Shown here: in pieces, positions 1 through 11,599 of the stretch | Position numbering within the stretch: the first letter of the stretch is position 1 | Layout of the letters: each line of letters opens with the position of its first letter | Origin: Curvibacter sp. | GTDB lineage: Bacteria; Pseudomonadota; Gammaproteobacteria; Burkholderiales; Burkholderiaceae_C | Assembly (NCBI GenBank): GCA_020248905.1 | Contig: JADCGR010000019.1 | Span: forward strand, 180,226-244,225 | Direction: 5' to 3' | Length of the DNA stretch: 64,000 bases | Notes under the pieces: model-generated | Databases searched by the model: none | What the model was told of the DNA's origin: nothing | The model's input: only the letters and a program-made list of their open reading frames with translations | Position numbers and translations under genes: made by a program

Positions 1-1173
1 CACAAGCAGGTCACCGTAGGTCTTACCGTCCCAGGGCAGTTCCTCGCCGTCCTCGCCCACGATCTTCATGTCCACGCCGTAAATGGCCCGGCCCTGCTTG
101 AGGCGGATCTTCATCTGCTCGGACTCGGGCAGGGTCAGATGCTTGTTCTTGAGCGTGCACAGGGTGCCCAGCGGCGACATCTCGGTCATGCCCCAGGCGT
201 GCAGCACGTCCACGCCGTAGTCCTCGCGGAAGGCGGCGATCATCGCCGGCGGACAGGCCGCGCCGCCGATCCCCGTGCGCTTGAGCGTGGAGAACTTCAG
301 GCCGCCCGGCTTCATGTGACCCAGCAGCATCTGCCAGATGGTCGGCACGCCGGCAGCGTAGCTTACGCGCTCGGCCTCGATCAGCTCGTAGATGGACTTT
401 CCGTCCAGCGCCGGGCCGGGGAAGACCAGCTTGGCGCCCGTCAGCGCGGCCGAATAAGGAATGCCCCAGGCATTGACGTGGAACATGGGCACCACGGGCA
501 GCACCGAGTCGCGCGCGCTCAGGCACATCACGTCCGGCAGCGCGGCCGCATAGGCGTGCAGGATGGTCGAGCGGTGGCTGTACAGCGCCGCCTTCGGGTT
601 GCCCGTGGTGCCGCTGGTGTAGCACATGCTCGATGCCGAGTTCTCGTCGAACTCGGGCCAGCGATAGGTCTCGGGCTGCCCGGCAACCCATGCTTCGTAG
701 CTTTGCAGGCCCGGGATGCCCGTGTCCTTGGGCAGCTTGTCCGCGTCGCACAGCGCGATCCAGTGCTTCACCGTGGTGCATCTGCTGTGCACGGCCTGGA
801 TGATGGGCAGGAAGGTCAGGTCAAAGCACATCACCTGGTCCTCGGCATGGTCGGCAATCCACGCAATCTGGTCCGGGTGCAGTCGGGGGTTGATGGTGTG
901 CAGAACGCGTCCCGAGCCGCTGACACCGAAATACAGTTCCAGATGCCGGTAGCCGTTCCAGGCGAGCGTGGCCACGCGCTCGCCAAAACCCAGCTTCAGC
1001 GCGTCCAGCGCGTTGGCCACCCGCCGCGCGCGCGCTGCCACGTCCCGGTAGGTATAGCGATGGATATCGCCCTCCACGCGCCGCGAGACGATCTCGGCGT
1101 CGCCATGGTGGCGCTCGGCAAAGTCGATCAGGGAAGAAATCAGCAGCGGCTGGCTTTGCATCAATCCGAGCAT
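1..1173 (-). CDS. Acyl-CoA synthetase (AMP-forming), C-terminus cut by window edge
   Basis: This gene encodes an adenylate-forming fatty-acid (medium/long-chain) CoA ligase that activates a carboxylic acid to its CoA thioester with ATP. It starts at the ATG ending at 1173, preceded by the ribosome-binding site CTTAAGGAGA (minus strand, 1181-1190). About 391 residues are visible. The translation contains the AMP-binding P-loop motif YTSGTTGNPKA near residue 185, the motif PMFHVNAWG, and HAWGMTEMSP near residue 330, all hallmarks of the ANL superfamily and closest to AlkK-type enzymes. The C-terminal lid domain with the catalytic lysine lies outside the window. Its native acid cannot be told from the sequence. 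It is divergent from the selO gene to its right. Confidence 0.9.
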   Translation of the reverse strand, partial: MLGLMQSQPLLISSLIDFAERHHGDAEIVSRRVEGDIHRYTYRDVAARARRVANALDALKLGFGERVATLAWNGYRHLELYFGVSGSGRVLHTINPRLHPDQIAWIADHAEDQVMCFDLTFLPIIQAVHSRCTTVKHWIALCDADKLPKDTGIPGLQSYEAWVAGQPETYRWPEFDENSASSMCYTSGTTGNPKAALYSHRSTILHAYAAALPDVMCLSARDSVLPVVPMFHVNAWGIPYSAALTGAKLVFPGPALDGKSIYELIEAERVSYAAGVPTIWQMLLGHMKPGGLKFSTLKRTGIGGAACPPAMIAAFREDYGVDVLHAWGMTEMSPLGTLCTLKNKHLTLPESEQMKIRLKQGRAIYGVDMKIVGEDGEELPWDGKTYGDLLV

Positions 1174-1294
1174 GGACAGGTCTCCTTAAGGTTCTTCATG
1201 GCCCGCTCGCAGTATGGAGCAAGCCGGCGCTCGCAGAACTGAGGGTAAGCCCCTGATCGCCACCCGCCTTCGTCCGCTGCGTGACAATCGGGCC

Positions 1295-2782
1295 ATGTCT
1301 CTAGCCATCGACGCCGACGGGACCAGAACGGACGACCGCCCCCTGAACTGGATCAATCGCTACGCAGCCCTGGGCCCGGCTTTTCGTACCGCCCTGCCCC
1401 CGGAGCCCCTGCCCGCACCCTACTGGGTGGGCCAAAGCTGCCGTACTGGGGCGCTGCTGGGCCTGGCGCAAGACTGGGGCGACTCTGACGAACTGCTGCA
1501 GGCCTTCAGCGGCAACCGCTTGCTGCCGGGCAGCGCACCGATCGCCACGGTTTACAGCGGGCACCAGTTCGGCGTGTGGGCCGGGCAGCTGGGCGACGGC
1601 CGGGCGCTGCTGCTGGGCGAGACGGAGTCCGGGCTGGAAGTGCAGCTCAAGGGTGCGGGCCGCACGCCTTACTCGCGCATGGGCGATGGCCGCGCGGTGC
1701 TGCGCTCCAGCATCCGCGAGTTTCTCTGCAGTGAAGCCATGCACGGCCTGGGCATCCCGACCACGCGCGCGCTATGCGTGACGGGCTCAGACGCACCGGT
1801 GCGCCGCGAAGAGATCGAGACCGCCGCAGTAGTCACCCGCGTGGCCCCGAGCTTCATCCGCTTCGGCCACTTCGAGCACTTTGCCGCCAACAACCAGACC
1901 GAAGAGCTGAAACAGTTGGCCGATTTCGTGATCGACCGCTATTACCCGACGTGCCGGGGCACGGAGAAGTTCGGGGGCAATGCCCACGCCGCCCTGCTCG
2001 AAGCCGTGAGCGAACGAACGGCGGCTCTGCTCGCGCAGTGGCAGGCAGTGGGCTTCTGCCATGGTGTGATGAATACCGACAACATGAGCATCCTCGGGCT
2101 TACGCTGGACTACGGGCCCTTTCAGTTCCTCGACGGCTACGACCCTGGCCACATCTGCAACCATTCCGATACCCAAGGCCGCTATGCCTATGCGCGCCAG
2201 CCCAACGTGGCCTACTGGAACCTCTTTTGCCTCGGTCAGGCCCTGCTGCCGCTGATCGGCGACCAGGACGTGGCGCTTGAGGCGCTGGAAAGCTACCGCA
2301 CAAGCTACACCACCGAGCTGGAGGCGTGCCTGCGCGCCAAATTGGGCCTGCAGGGGCAGTTGGCCGGTGACCGCGAGCTGGTGCAGGACACCCTGCGTCT
2401 TCTCGCCACTGAAAAAACCGACCACACCATTTTCTGGCGCCGGCTTAGCCACTACGCGGCAGACGCCCAGGCCGCGCCGCTGCGCGACCTCTTCATCGAC
2501 CGCGCGGCCTGCGACACATGGCTCAGGCGCTACGACGCTCGGCTGGCGCAGGAAAACGCGGGCGTAGCTGCGGCCGCCATGCTGCGCGTGAACCCCAAGT
2601 TCGTGCTACGCAACCATCTGGGCGAGCTGGCCATACGGCGCGCGCGCGAAAAGGACTTTTCGGGCGTGTCTGTGCTGCTCAAGCTTCTTGAAACCCCTTA
2701 CGATGAGCATCCGGATCACGAGGCCGAGGCAGGCCTCCCGCCCGACTGGGCATCGTCCATCGAAATCAGCTGCTCCTCCTGA
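1295..2782 (+). CDS. selO: Protein adenylyltransferase SelO (YdiU/UPF0061)
   Basis: This is a pseudokinase-fold enzyme of the SelO family, which transfers AMP from ATP onto hydroxyl side chains of proteins and is linked to the oxidative-stress response. The 495-residue product carries the family signatures [38 protein letters not shown] and [14 protein letters not shown], and ends in CSS, the cysteine-containing tail typical of the family. I place the start at the ATG at 1295 because it begins the conserved region; an upstream in-frame start at 1214 would overlap the divergent promoter region and adds a non-conserved leader. The gene ends 7 bases before msrB, so the two are probably co-transcribed. 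Confidence 0.93.
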   Translation: MSLAIDADGTRTDDRPLNWINRYAALGPAFRTALPPEPLPAPYWVGQSCRTGALLGLAQDWGDSDELLQAFSGNRLLPGSAPIATVYSGHQFGVWAGQLGDGRALLLGETESGLEVQLKGAGRTPYSRMGDGRAVLRSSIREFLCSEAMHGLGIPTTRALCVTGSDAPVRREEIETAAVVTRVAPSFIRFGHFEHFAANNQTEELKQLADFVIDRYYPTCRGTEKFGGNAHAALLEAVSERTAALLAQWQAVGFCHGVMNTDNMSILGLTLDYGPFQFLDGYDPGHICNHSDTQGRYAYARQPNVAYWNLFCLGQALLPLIGDQDVALEALESYRTSYTTELEACLRAKLGLQGQLAGDRELVQDTLRLLATEKTDHTIFWRRLSHYAADAQAAPLRDLFIDRAACDTWLRRYDARLAQENAGVAAAAMLRVNPKFVLRNHLGELAIRRAREKDFSGVSVLLKLLETPYDEHPDHEAEAGLPPDWASSIEISCSS

Positions 2783-2789
2783 CATCACC

Positions 2790-3197
2790 ATGACCTACGC
2801 CATCCAGAAAACCGCCGAAGAATGGAAGGCCCTGTTGGCCGGCAAGAACGCCGAACCCGTCGCTTACGAGGTGACGCGCCACGCGGCCACAGAACGTCCC
2901 TACACTGGCAAGTACGCCGATTTCTGGCGGCCGGGCCAGTACAACTGCATCTGCTGCGGCGCACGACTGTTCGAGGCCTCCACCAAGTTCGACGCGGGTT
3001 GCGGCTGGCCCAGCTTCACCGAGCCCGCCGCGCCCCAAGCCATCGAGGAGCGGCGCGATACCAGCCACGGCATGATCCGCGTCGAGACCCTGTGCTCGCA
3101 GTGTGGCGCGCACCTGGGCCATGTCTTCGAGGACGGCCCGGCGCCCACTGGCCTGCGCTACTGCATCAACTCGGCCTCGATTGAACACAAGGAATGA
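2790..3197 (+). CDS. msrB: Peptide-methionine (R)-S-oxide reductase MsrB
   Basis: MsrB reduces the R epimer of methionine sulfoxide in proteins using thioredoxin. The 135-residue protein has both zinc-binding CxxC pairs (CICC near residue 51 and CSQC near residue 100), the [10 protein letters not shown] motif and the C-terminal catalytic cysteine in RYCINSASI. Length and architecture match a free-standing MsrB. The ATG at 2790 begins the conserved protein just after selO stops, so oxidative-stress protein modification (SelO) and repair (MsrB) are produced together. Confidence 0.96.
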   Translation: MTYAIQKTAEEWKALLAGKNAEPVAYEVTRHAATERPYTGKYADFWRPGQYNCICCGARLFEASTKFDAGCGWPSFTEPAAPQAIEERRDTSHGMIRVETLCSQCGAHLGHVFEDGPAPTGLRYCINSASIEHKE

Positions 3198-3275
3198 CAA
3201 CGCGCGCCCGGCAAGCACGGGCTGCGTCATTTCTTCATCGAACCCGCGCGGCGGGCGTCATCGATAATTCCCTCC

Positions 3276-3818
3276 ATGAAGCTACTGATTGATTTCTTCC
3301 CCATCCTGCTCTTCTTCGGCGCCTACAAGCTCCAGGGCATTTACGTGGCCACGGCCGTGCTCATGGCGGCCACGGTGCTGCAGATGGGCCTGATCTATGC
3401 CATCGAGCGCAGGCTGCAGACCATCCACAGGATCACGCTTGCCCTCATCCTGATCTTTGGTGCGCTCACGCTCTTCCTGCAGGACGAGCGCTTCATCAAG
3501 TGGAAACCCACCGTGCTTTACGCGGCCATGGCGCTGGCGCTGGCCGTCGCGCTGTGGCTGCTGCGAAAGAACTTCCTCAAACTGCTGCTGGGCAGCCAGC
3601 TGTCCCTGCCCGACGGGGTCTGGATGCGGCTGAACGTGGCCTGGATCATTTACTGCGCCTTCATGGCCGCGCTCAATGGCTATGTCGCTGTCTGGTACAG
3701 CACGGAGGACTGGGTGAACTTCAAGCTCTGGGGCTACGCGTTTCCGCTGATCTTCATCGTCGGGCAAGGCGTGTACGTCGCCCGCCACCTCAAGACCGAC
3801 GAGGCCTCGAGCCCATGA
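3276..3818 (+). CDS. yciB: Inner membrane septation protein YciB (IspZ family)
   Basis: This is a polytopic inner-membrane protein of the YciB/intracellular septation protein A family, implicated in cell-envelope synthesis at the division site. The 180-residue sequence opens with the family signature [18 protein letters not shown] and has five hydrophobic segments plus the conserved [11 protein letters not shown] motif in the second loop. Its stop codon overlaps the start of the next gene (ATGA at 3815-3818), indicating translational coupling with bolA. Confidence 0.93.
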   Translation: MKLLIDFFPILLFFGAYKLQGIYVATAVLMAATVLQMGLIYAIERRLQTIHRITLALILIFGALTLFLQDERFIKWKPTVLYAAMALALAVALWLLRKNFLKLLLGSQLSLPDGVWMRLNVAWIIYCAFMAALNGYVAVWYSTEDWVNFKLWGYAFPLIFIVGQGVYVARHLKTDEASSP

Positions 3819-4093
3819 GCGCGGAGCTGTCGTCCCGGGCCGCGCAGATGGCCGCGCGGCTGCAGGAAAAGCTCAGCACCACTGCCCTGGAGGTGATTGA
3901 CGAAAGTGCCGCGCACGCCGGCCATGCCGGATCAAATAGCAGCCCCTGGGGCACCCACTTTCGGGTGCGCATCGCTTCACCCTTTTTCACAAACGTGTCA
4001 CGCGTGGCGCGCCATCGCCTTGTGTATGATGCGTTGCAGGATTTCATCGCCCAGGGCGTGCATGCCATTGCCATCGAGGTGATCGAACGCTGA
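3815..4093 (+). CDS. bolA: BolA family protein
   Basis: This is a small (92-residue) BolA-like protein. The family partners with monothiol glutaredoxins in iron-sulfur cluster trafficking and influences cell morphology. The sequence shows the BolA fold pattern, including the motif [12 protein letters not shown] followed by [12 protein letters not shown]. It starts at an ATG that overlaps the yciB stop codon and is followed 40 bases later by the parvulin isomerase gene, so selO-msrB-yciB-bolA-ppiC reads as one transcription unit or two adjoining ones. Confidence 0.9.
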   Translation: MSAELSSRAAQMAARLQEKLSTTALEVIDESAAHAGHAGSNSSPWGTHFRVRIASPFFTNVSRVARHRLVYDALQDFIAQGVHAIAIEVIER

Positions 4094-4133
4094 TCGGGTC
4101 GACCCCCATTTTCCCCCCGTTTTCCTAGGACTT

Positions 4134-4922
4134 ATGATGAACAAGCTGCTCCTACCGGCCCTGGCGGCCGCTACCCTGCTGGGCGCCCTGGCCATGCCCG
4201 CGCAGGCCCAGAACCTGGCCATCGTCAACGGCAAGCCGATTCCACTGGCGCGCGTGGACGCGCTGGCCCAGCAGTTTGCCCGCTCGGGCCGGCAGATCAC
4301 GCCCGACATGATGGAGGAGCTGAAGAAAGCCGTGGTCGACCGCGAACTGCTGGTTCAGGAAGCCCAGAAGCAGGGTCTGGACGCGAGCCCCGAGTTCCGC
4401 AACCAGATGGAGTTCACTCGCGACTCCCTGCTGATCCGCGATCTCGTGACCGTCTATCAGAAGAACAATCCGGTCACCGACGCCGAGATCCAGGCCGAGT
4501 ACGACAAGTTCGTCGCTGCCAACGCCGGCAAGGAATACCGCGCCCGCCACATCCTCGTGGAGAAAGAGGCCGAAGCCCGCGCCATCATTGCCGAACTGAA
4601 GAAGGGCGCCAAGTTCGACGCCATCGCGAAGAAGCAGTCCAAGGACCCGGGTTCGGGAGCCAACGGCGGCGACCTGGACTGGGCCGCAGCGGGCAATTAC
4701 GTGAAGGAGTTTTCGGACGCGATGGTCGCCCTGGGCAAGGGCAAGACCACCGAGAAGCCCGTCAAGACCCAGTTCGGCTGGCACGTGATCCGCCTGGACG
4801 ACATCCGGGAGGCGCAGTTGCCCAAGCTCGATGAGATCAAGCCGCAGATCGCGCAGCAACTCGGCCAGCAGAAGCTGATGAAGTTCCAGGACGACCTGCG
4901 CGCCAAGGCCAAGATCGAGTAA
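4134..4922 (+). CDS. Periplasmic parvulin-type peptidyl-prolyl cis-trans isomerase
   Basis: The 262-residue protein starts with a signal peptide (hydrophobic core LLLPALAAATLLGALAMP, cleavage after AQA), so it acts in the periplasm or on the outer face of the membrane. An N-terminal SurA/PrsA-like chaperone helix region is followed from about residue 135 by a PpiC rotamase domain with ARHILV, DPGSGANGGDLDW and TQFGWHVIRLD, the normal parvulin landmarks. The likely role is folding of exported proteins. An ATG two codons long (MM) makes the start at 4134 or 4137 equivalent. Confidence 0.92.
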   Translation: MMNKLLLPALAAATLLGALAMPAQAQNLAIVNGKPIPLARVDALAQQFARSGRQITPDMMEELKKAVVDRELLVQEAQKQGLDASPEFRNQMEFTRDSLLIRDLVTVYQKNNPVTDAEIQAEYDKFVAANAGKEYRARHILVEKEAEARAIIAELKKGAKFDAIAKKQSKDPGSGANGGDLDWAAAGNYVKEFSDAMVALGKGKTTEKPVKTQFGWHVIRLDDIREAQLPKLDEIKPQIAQQLGQQKLMKFQDDLRAKAKIE

Positions 4923-5463
4923 GCGCCCATACAAGGGCGGTCCAAGCAGCCGCTGCCCCCGCAGGCCGTGGAGTCGACGTTGAGCTGCCCGCAGGACACG
5001 CTGACCTGCCTCTGGAATGTGTTCAACCAGGGGCGAGTGATTTCTATGCGAAACATGGCGTCAACGTCATCGTTGCGGCCTGCGAGAGCCACGAGGAGGA
5101 AGGCTAAGTCGCTTCATGATCACCACGCACTTCGTGCGCTACTCGCTGAGATGGTGCACGAAGTAGGCAAGGGGTCACGGTGGGCCGAGGGCACCGCACG
5201 GGCCGAGCTGACGGCGCTGGTGCACGGCGAGGAAAAGCTCACGCTGCGCCATGACTACACGCCCTGCGAGCTGCCTGCTGCGGGCAAGATCAATAAGTCC
5301 TTGTCGACCCGGGCCGCCCGGGAGGCGCAGGAAATCCCGCTCAAGTTCTATCGCGCACGGCCCGAAGCCATCACGCTGGACGAGGGCCACCTCACGCCTC
5401 GCCGATCGGTGTCGCCGGGCGCTCGGCACCGGGTCTCCAGCAACCTGCGGTACGGGCGGACAC
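4923..5463. other. Non-coding stretch with possible gene remnant
   Basis: No intact gene was recognised between the isomerase and the DUF1161 gene. A plus-strand frame open from about 4968 has coding-like composition between roughly 5100 and 5420 but matches no family I know, and the only way it stays open further is by running antisense through the DUF1161 gene. A short piece in another frame around 5038-5110 reads FYAKHGVNVIVACESHEEEG and then stops. This is best described as unrecognised, possibly debris of one or two lost genes. Confidence 0.4.
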
Positions 5464-5486
5464 AAGAAAGCCGCCCCAAGGCGGCC
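5464..5486 (-). terminator. Rho-independent terminator downstream of the DUF1161 gene
   Basis: On the minus strand a GCCGCC/GGCGGC stem (5470-5475 with 5480-5485, 4-base loop) is followed by TTTCTTG. It lies just after the stop codon of the minus-strand gene at 5505. Confidence 0.7.
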
Positions 5487-5504
5487 TGCTCCAGCGTGTC
5501 GCGG

Positions 5505-5729
5505 TCAGTTGCGGACGTAGACGATCTTCTTGCTGCCGCCTTCGCAGCTGCCCACGACCTTACGGTCGCGAACCTGCTCGTTGGCGACGATCTCCAGGGT
5601 GTAGTTCTTCACGCCATTGGCATCCAGCTTGGCGGCAATCTCCGTCTTGAGCTCCTCGCAGGGCTTGACCTGGGCCCAAGCGGCGGGCAAGGTCAGCGTC
5701 AGGGCGATGATGAGGGACAGGCGTTTCAT
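5505..5729 (-). CDS. DUF1161 family exported small protein
   Basis: A 74-residue protein begins with a clear signal peptide (MKRLSLIIALTLTLPAAWA) and continues with the DUF1161 pattern CEELKTEI...GSCEGGSKKIVYVR, with two cysteines likely to form a disulfide in the periplasm. Function is unknown for this family. The start at 5729 is fixed by the signal peptide and by the ribosome-binding site AAGGAGCC directly upstream; a longer frame begins at 5834 but lacks these. A terminator follows the stop codon. Confidence 0.87.
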   Translation of the reverse strand: MKRLSLIIALTLTLPAAWAQVKPCEELKTEIAAKLDANGVKNYTLEIVANEQVRDRKVVGSCEGGSKKIVYVRN

Positions 5730-5841
5730 AGAGGCTCCTTGGGTGTGACTTGAAGGGTTGGCGATGGCCGGATGAGATGTATACCCCAAGTCCCGCACCT
5801 CTGTGCGCCCGGGCGCGATCTGTTGCAATTGCACACAGAAA

Positions 5842-6624
5842 TCAGATGAGGGGACGGACCTCCCGCGCGCTCTCCCAAAGAAGCGCCAGAAACTCGCGCT
5901 GCATGGCAGGTGCCGTCAGGCGGGCGGTGGATGCCACGACATTGAGCGCGGCCACCGTGCGGCCCTGCACATCGCGCAGGGGGACCGCCAGGGCGTGCAC
6001 GCCCAGCTCGTGCTCCTCGCTGCTCAGGCAGAAGTCCTCGTGACGCACCTGTTCGATGATGCGGCGAAAGGCGCGCTGCTCCGTCACGGTATGCACGGTG
6101 AAACGACTGAGCAGGCGTGCCTTGAGCCAGGCACTGAACTGGGGCTTGGGCAGGGCGGCCAGCAACACCCGGCCCGTGGAGGTGGCGTGGGCCGGCAGAC
6201 GCGCGCCCAGGTGCAGGCCATAGGCCAGCACCTGTGGCACGCCCTCGGCGCCCAGGCGCCGCAAGTCACTGCTGCGCGCCACGATCACCACCTCGTCACC
6301 ATTGAGCACCACGGCGGAGAAGGCCTCGCCGGTCTGGCCAGCCAGCCTTTCCAGCATGGGCTGCAGGGCTCGCGGCAGGCGCGAGGACGCCAGATAGCTG
6401 CCGGAAAAGCGCAGTACCTTGCTGGAGAGCCAGAAGTGGCTGCCGTCGGTCTCCAGATAGCCCAGATGGGACAGGGTCAGCAGGTGGCGGCGTGCAGCGG
6501 CTCGCGTGATGCCCGCGCGCTGCGCTGCAAGCGTGGCATTGAGGCGCTGGCGTTCGGTGTCAAAGCTCTCGAGCACGGCCATGCCTTTGGCTATGCCCTC
6601 AATCAGGTCGGACCTTGCAATCAT
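5842..6624 (-). CDS. pobR: IclR-family regulator, PobR/PcaR type
   Basis: This is a transcription regulator of the IclR family, about 260 residues, with an N-terminal winged helix-turn-helix (residues about 10-75, including RAAARRHLLTLSHLGYL) and a C-terminal effector-binding domain (LGARLPAHATSTGRVLLAAL; ELGVHALAVPLRD). It is divergently transcribed from pobA, 130 bases away, the standard arrangement for PobR, which activates pobA in response to 4-hydroxybenzoate. The start ATG at 6624 matches the usual N-terminus of PcaR/PobR proteins; 12 further codons are open upstream. The effector is inferred from gene context. Confidence 0.85.
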   Translation of the reverse strand: MIARSDLIEGIAKGMAVLESFDTERQRLNATLAAQRAGITRAAARRHLLTLSHLGYLETDGSHFWLSSKVLRFSGSYLASSRLPRALQPMLERLAGQTGEAFSAVVLNGDEVVIVARSSDLRRLGAEGVPQVLAYGLHLGARLPAHATSTGRVLLAALPKPQFSAWLKARLLSRFTVHTVTEQRAFRRIIEQVRHEDFCLSSEEHELGVHALAVPLRDVQGRTVAALNVVASTARLTAPAMQREFLALLWESAREVRPLI

Positions 6625-6642
6625 GTGAAGCCGCCCATTCGT

Positions 6643-7942
<1,300 letters not shown>

Positions 7943-7978
7943 TCGCCAAGCGTTTCACGCTTCAGTACACTGGGTCCA

Positions 7979-8842
7979 ATGGCCCGCAACTCCAAGCCCC
8001 TGCGCGGAACGCGCGTCCTCAGTCTCGCCCTTAATCTGCCGGGGCCAGCCGCGTTGATGCGCCTGCAGGCGCTGGGTGCGCGTTGCACAAAGATCGAGCC
8101 GCCCGTCGGCGACCCCATGCAGGTCTACCGCCCCGAGGCGTATGCGGCGATGCACGACGGCGTACGCGTGCTGCGCGCAGACCTCAAGACCGATGCAGGT
8201 CGCAAGCGGCTGCAGCGCGAGCTGGCTCGCTGCGATGTGCTGCTGACCTCCTTTCGGCCCTCGGCACTCAAACGGCTCGGTCTGGATTGGCCCGCGCTGC
8301 ACCGGCAGCACCCGGCCCTGTGCCTGGTGGCCATCGTCGGTGCGCCGGGCCCGGCTGCCGAGGCTCCAGGACATGACCTGACCTACATGGCCGAGCAAGG
8401 CCTGGTCCAGGGCTTGAACCTGCCACCCACGCTCTACGCTGACATGGGCGGTGCCCTGCTGGCCACGGAGGCCGTGTTGCGCGCCCTGATGCTGCGCCAG
8501 CAGAAAGGAGGCGGCCTGCGGCAGGAGGTGGCGCTGTCGGACGCCGCAGCCTGGCTGGGGCTGCCCCGGCACTGGGGCCTGGTCGCGCCCGCGAGTGCCG
8601 TCGGCGGCGGCCATGCGGGCTATCGTGTCTATGCTTGCAGGGACGGACGCGTGGCCGTAGCAGCGCTGGAGCCGCATTTCGCACAGGCCCTCTGCGCAGC
8701 GGCCGGGCTGAAGCCAGCCTCGATGATGAGCCCCGCCATGCACCAGGCGCTGGCGACCTGGTTCGCGCAACAGACCCGGCGTGCGCTCGATGCACTGGCG
8801 CTGCGGCTGGATCTGCCTTTGCACACGCTGCCCGCAGACTGA
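7979..8842 (+). CDS. Short CaiB/BaiF-type CoA-transferase family protein
   Basis: This 287-residue protein belongs to the family III CoA-transferase/alpha-methylacyl-CoA racemase fold: it opens with LRGTRVLSLALNLPGPAALMR and contains YADMGGALLATEAVLRAL, where the aspartate sits at the usual catalytic position. It is about 100 residues shorter than typical family members, with the C-terminal part compressed. It follows pobA by 36 bases and may be co-transcribed, but a role in aromatic metabolism is only suggested by position. Substrate unknown. Confidence 0.8.
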   Translation: MARNSKPLRGTRVLSLALNLPGPAALMRLQALGARCTKIEPPVGDPMQVYRPEAYAAMHDGVRVLRADLKTDAGRKRLQRELARCDVLLTSFRPSALKRLGLDWPALHRQHPALCLVAIVGAPGPAAEAPGHDLTYMAEQGLVQGLNLPPTLYADMGGALLATEAVLRALMLRQQKGGGLRQEVALSDAAAWLGLPRHWGLVAPASAVGGGHAGYRVYACRDGRVAVAALEPHFAQALCAAAGLKPASMMSPAMHQALATWFAQQTRRALDALALRLDLPLHTLPAD

Positions 8843-8864
8843 GAGCGCGGCGGGCGTTCGCCAC

Positions 8865-11198
8865 TCAGCGCGGCTTGCGCGTCAGCGATCTGGCGGATTT
8901 TGCAGGTTTGGCCGCGCCGGTGACGCGCGGTGGCAGACCCGTGTGCTGGGTCAGAACGCGGCCCTCCACGGGCGTCTTGCCGGTCGGCTTGGCCAGTGGC
9001 GGCGTGGAGTTCTTGCGCCGGGCGCTCTGGTAGCTGCCATCGATGAGCGGCTGGTAGGTGGGAATCAGGTGCTGCTTGCCGTTGCCGATGAGGTCGGCGC
9101 GCCCCATCGCCTTGAGCGCCTCGCGCAGCAGCGGCCAGTTGTTGGGATCGTGGTAGCGCAGGAAAGCCTTGTGCAGGCGGCGGCGCTTCTCGCCGCGCAC
9201 GATGTCCACCCTCTCGCTGCGATCGTCGCGATGGATGCCCTTGAGGCTGTTGAGCCCGGTGTGGTACATCGTCGTCGCTGTGGCCATGGGGCTGGGATAG
9301 AAGGTCTGCACCTGGTCCGCGCGAAAGCCGTTTTTCTTGAGCCATAGCGCCAAGTTCATCATGTCCTCATCGCGCGTGCCGGGGTGGGCAGCAATGAAGT
9401 AGGGAATCAGGAACTGCTGCTTGCCCGCCTCTGCGCTGTACTTCTCGAACATCCGCTTGAACTTGTCATAGCTGCCGATACCCGGCTTCATCATCTTGGA
9501 CAGCGGTCCGCCCTCGGTGTGCTCCGGGGCGATCTTGAGGTAGCCTCCCACGTGGTGCTGAACCAGTTCCTTGACGTACTCGGGTGACTGCACCGCGAGG
9601 TCGTAGCGCAGCCCGGAGCCAATCAGGATCTTCTTGATGCCCTTGAGTCCGCGCGCCCGGCGGTACATGCGGATGAGCGCGCCGTGGTCCGTGTTGAGGT
9701 TCTGGCAGATGCCGGGGTACACGCAGCTCGGCTTGCGGCAGGCGGCCTCGATCTCGGGGCTCTTGCAGCCGATGCGGTACATATTGGCCGTCGGCCCCCC
9801 CAGGTCGGAAATCACACCGGTGAAACCCTTGACCTTGTCGCGGATATCCTCGATCTCATCGATCACGGAGTCTTCCGAGCGGCTCTGGATGATGCGCCCT
9901 TCGTGTTCAGTGATCGAGCAGAAGGTGCAGCCGCCGAAGCAGCCGCGCATGATGTTCACACTGAAACGGATCATCTCCCACGCGGGGATCTTGGTCGCGC
10001 CGTCGTGGCTGCCGTTCTCGTCGGCATAGGCCGGATGGGGGCTGCGCGCGTAGTAAAGGCCGAAGACATGGTCCATCTCGGCCGTGGTCAGCGGAATGGG
10101 TGGCGGGTTGATCCAGACGTCGCGTGCCGTGGCGCCCTCGCCGTGCGCCTGCACCAGCGCACGCGCGTTGCCCGGGTTGGTCTCCAGGTGAAGCACACGA
10201 TTGGCATGGGCATAGAGCACGGCATCAGCCTTGACCTGCTCGAAGCCCGGTAGCCGGATCACGGTGCGATCGCGCGGCAGGCGCTTGATGCTGCCCTTGC
10301 CCTGCAGCGCCGGGTTGGCCATGAAGGTCAGCGGCTGGATGGCTGGATTTGCCGGCGGCGCCCCGCCCTCCTCCTTGCTGCAACTCTGCCCCTGGGCCGC
10401 AGCCTGCTCGGCCGTGGTCAGGTAGGGATTGATGTGCTCCTCCACATGGCCCGGCATATCGACCTCGGTGGAATCGATCTCGAACCAGCCCTCAGGCGAA
10501 CTGCGTCGCACAAAGGCGGTGCCGCGCACATCGGTGATCTGCTGCACCGGCTCGCGCGCGGCGATGCGGTGCGCCACCTCGACCAGGGCGCGCTCGGCAT
10601 TGCCGTATAGCAGCAGGTCGCATTTGCTGTCCACCACGATGGAGCGGCGCACCTTATCGCTCCAGTAGTCGTAGTGTGCAATGCGGCGCAGCGAGCCCTC
10701 GATGCCGCCTAGCACAATGGGCACGTCGGGCCAAGCCTCGCGGCAGCGCTGGCTGTAGACGATAGCCGCGCGATCGGGCCGCTTGCCGCCCAAGTCACCC
10801 GGCGTGTAGGCGTCGTCGCTGCGGATCTTGCGATCTGCGGTGTAACGATTGATCATGGAATCCATGTTCCCGGCCGTCACGCCCCAGAACAAATTGGGCT
10901 TGCCCAGCGCCCTGAAGGGCTCGGCGCTTTGCCAGTCGGGCTGGGCAATGATGCCCACGCGAAAACCCTGCGCCTCCAGCACGCGACCGATCACGGCCAT
11001 GCCGAAGCTCGGGTGGTCCACATAAGCGTCGCCCGTGACGAGGATGATGTCGCAGCTGTCCCAAGCCAGCTTGTCCATCTCGGCGCGGCTCATGGGCAGG
11101 AACGGGGCCGTGCCGAAGCGGGCCGCCCAGAATTTGCGGTAGCTGGTCAGCGGCTTGGCGGCACGCGGAAAGAAGGATACGTCGATGGGGGCGTTCAT
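8865..11198 (-). CDS. ygiQ: YgiQ family radical SAM protein
   Basis: A 777-residue radical S-adenosylmethionine protein of the YgiQ family (N-terminal B12-binding-like region, central radical SAM domain, C-terminal extension). The cluster-binding motif is CFGGCTFC near residue 417, followed by SITEHEGR, and the N-terminus has the family sequence [20 protein letters not shown]. The basic tail is rich in Lys/Arg/Pro. The biochemical reaction is not established for the family. The gene is convergent with the CaiB-type gene. Confidence 0.93.
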   Translation of the reverse strand: MNAPIDVSFFPRAAKPLTSYRKFWAARFGTAPFLPMSRAEMDKLAWDSCDIILVTGDAYVDHPSFGMAVIGRVLEAQGFRVGIIAQPDWQSAEPFRALGKPNLFWGVTAGNMDSMINRYTADRKIRSDDAYTPGDLGGKRPDRAAIVYSQRCREAWPDVPIVLGGIEGSLRRIAHYDYWSDKVRRSIVVDSKCDLLLYGNAERALVEVAHRIAAREPVQQITDVRGTAFVRRSSPEGWFEIDSTEVDMPGHVEEHINPYLTTAEQAAAQGQSCSKEEGGAPPANPAIQPLTFMANPALQGKGSIKRLPRDRTVIRLPGFEQVKADAVLYAHANRVLHLETNPGNARALVQAHGEGATARDVWINPPPIPLTTAEMDHVFGLYYARSPHPAYADENGSHDGATKIPAWEMIRFSVNIMRGCFGGCTFCSITEHEGRIIQSRSEDSVIDEIEDIRDKVKGFTGVISDLGGPTANMYRIGCKSPEIEAACRKPSCVYPGICQNLNTDHGALIRMYRRARGLKGIKKILIGSGLRYDLAVQSPEYVKELVQHHVGGYLKIAPEHTEGGPLSKMMKPGIGSYDKFKRMFEKYSAEAGKQQFLIPYFIAAHPGTRDEDMMNLALWLKKNGFRADQVQTFYPSPMATATTMYHTGLNSLKGIHRDDRSERVDIVRGEKRRRLHKAFLRYHDPNNWPLLREALKAMGRADLIGNGKQHLIPTYQPLIDGSYQSARRKNSTPPLAKPTGKTPVEGRVLTQHTGLPPRVTGAAKPAKSARSLTRKPR

Positions 11199-11282
11199 GG
11201 AAACCGTGAGGCAGCCCAGTAGTGTACGTTTTCGTGTACCTGCGCGAGGGCTGCGGCGATATTGCGCTTATGCGGCGCAGGC

Positions 11283-11423
11283 CTATGCATCGGGTCTGCC
11301 CGCCGCCGGGGGGTGTCCCTGCGGCTTGTCCCGGTCGTAGCCCTGGACCAGGTCGACGCCGAACTGGCGCAGCACGGCCAGGGTTTCCTCGTTCTCTGCG
11401 AACTCGGCCCCTTTGCGTTTGCC
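11283..11423 (-). pseudogene. Remnant of an EAL-domain protein (C-terminal end)
   Basis: The minus-strand translation here reads GKRKGAEFAENEETLAVLRQ followed by FGVDLVQGYDRDKPQ, which is the C-terminal end of a cyclic-di-GMP phosphodiesterase EAL domain (usual form: AEFVE.EETL..L...GVD..QGY...KP). Nothing upstream in any frame encodes the rest of the domain, so this is a gene fragment left by a deletion. The rest of the 11199-11599 stretch holds no recognisable gene. Confidence 0.72.
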
Positions 11424-11599
11424 CAAATCCGGGGAACCCGAGGGTGGAACTGGTGAAGACCATTGCCGCCAGTAGCGAAAGCATGCTGTAGTCACTCGAT
11501 CGAAAGAAGCACGGCCCCTCGAAGCCCTTGACTCACGCTTGGCAAGCGTCAGCCCCGGCCCCACAATGCGCAGAGCTTCAGACCCCAGCCCAATTCGCT

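Noticed and set aside
11529..11552. Palindrome ACGCTTGGCAAGCGT before the MgtC-like gene
   Set aside because: Short and single; no regulator nearby and no second copy seen, so not reported as an operator.
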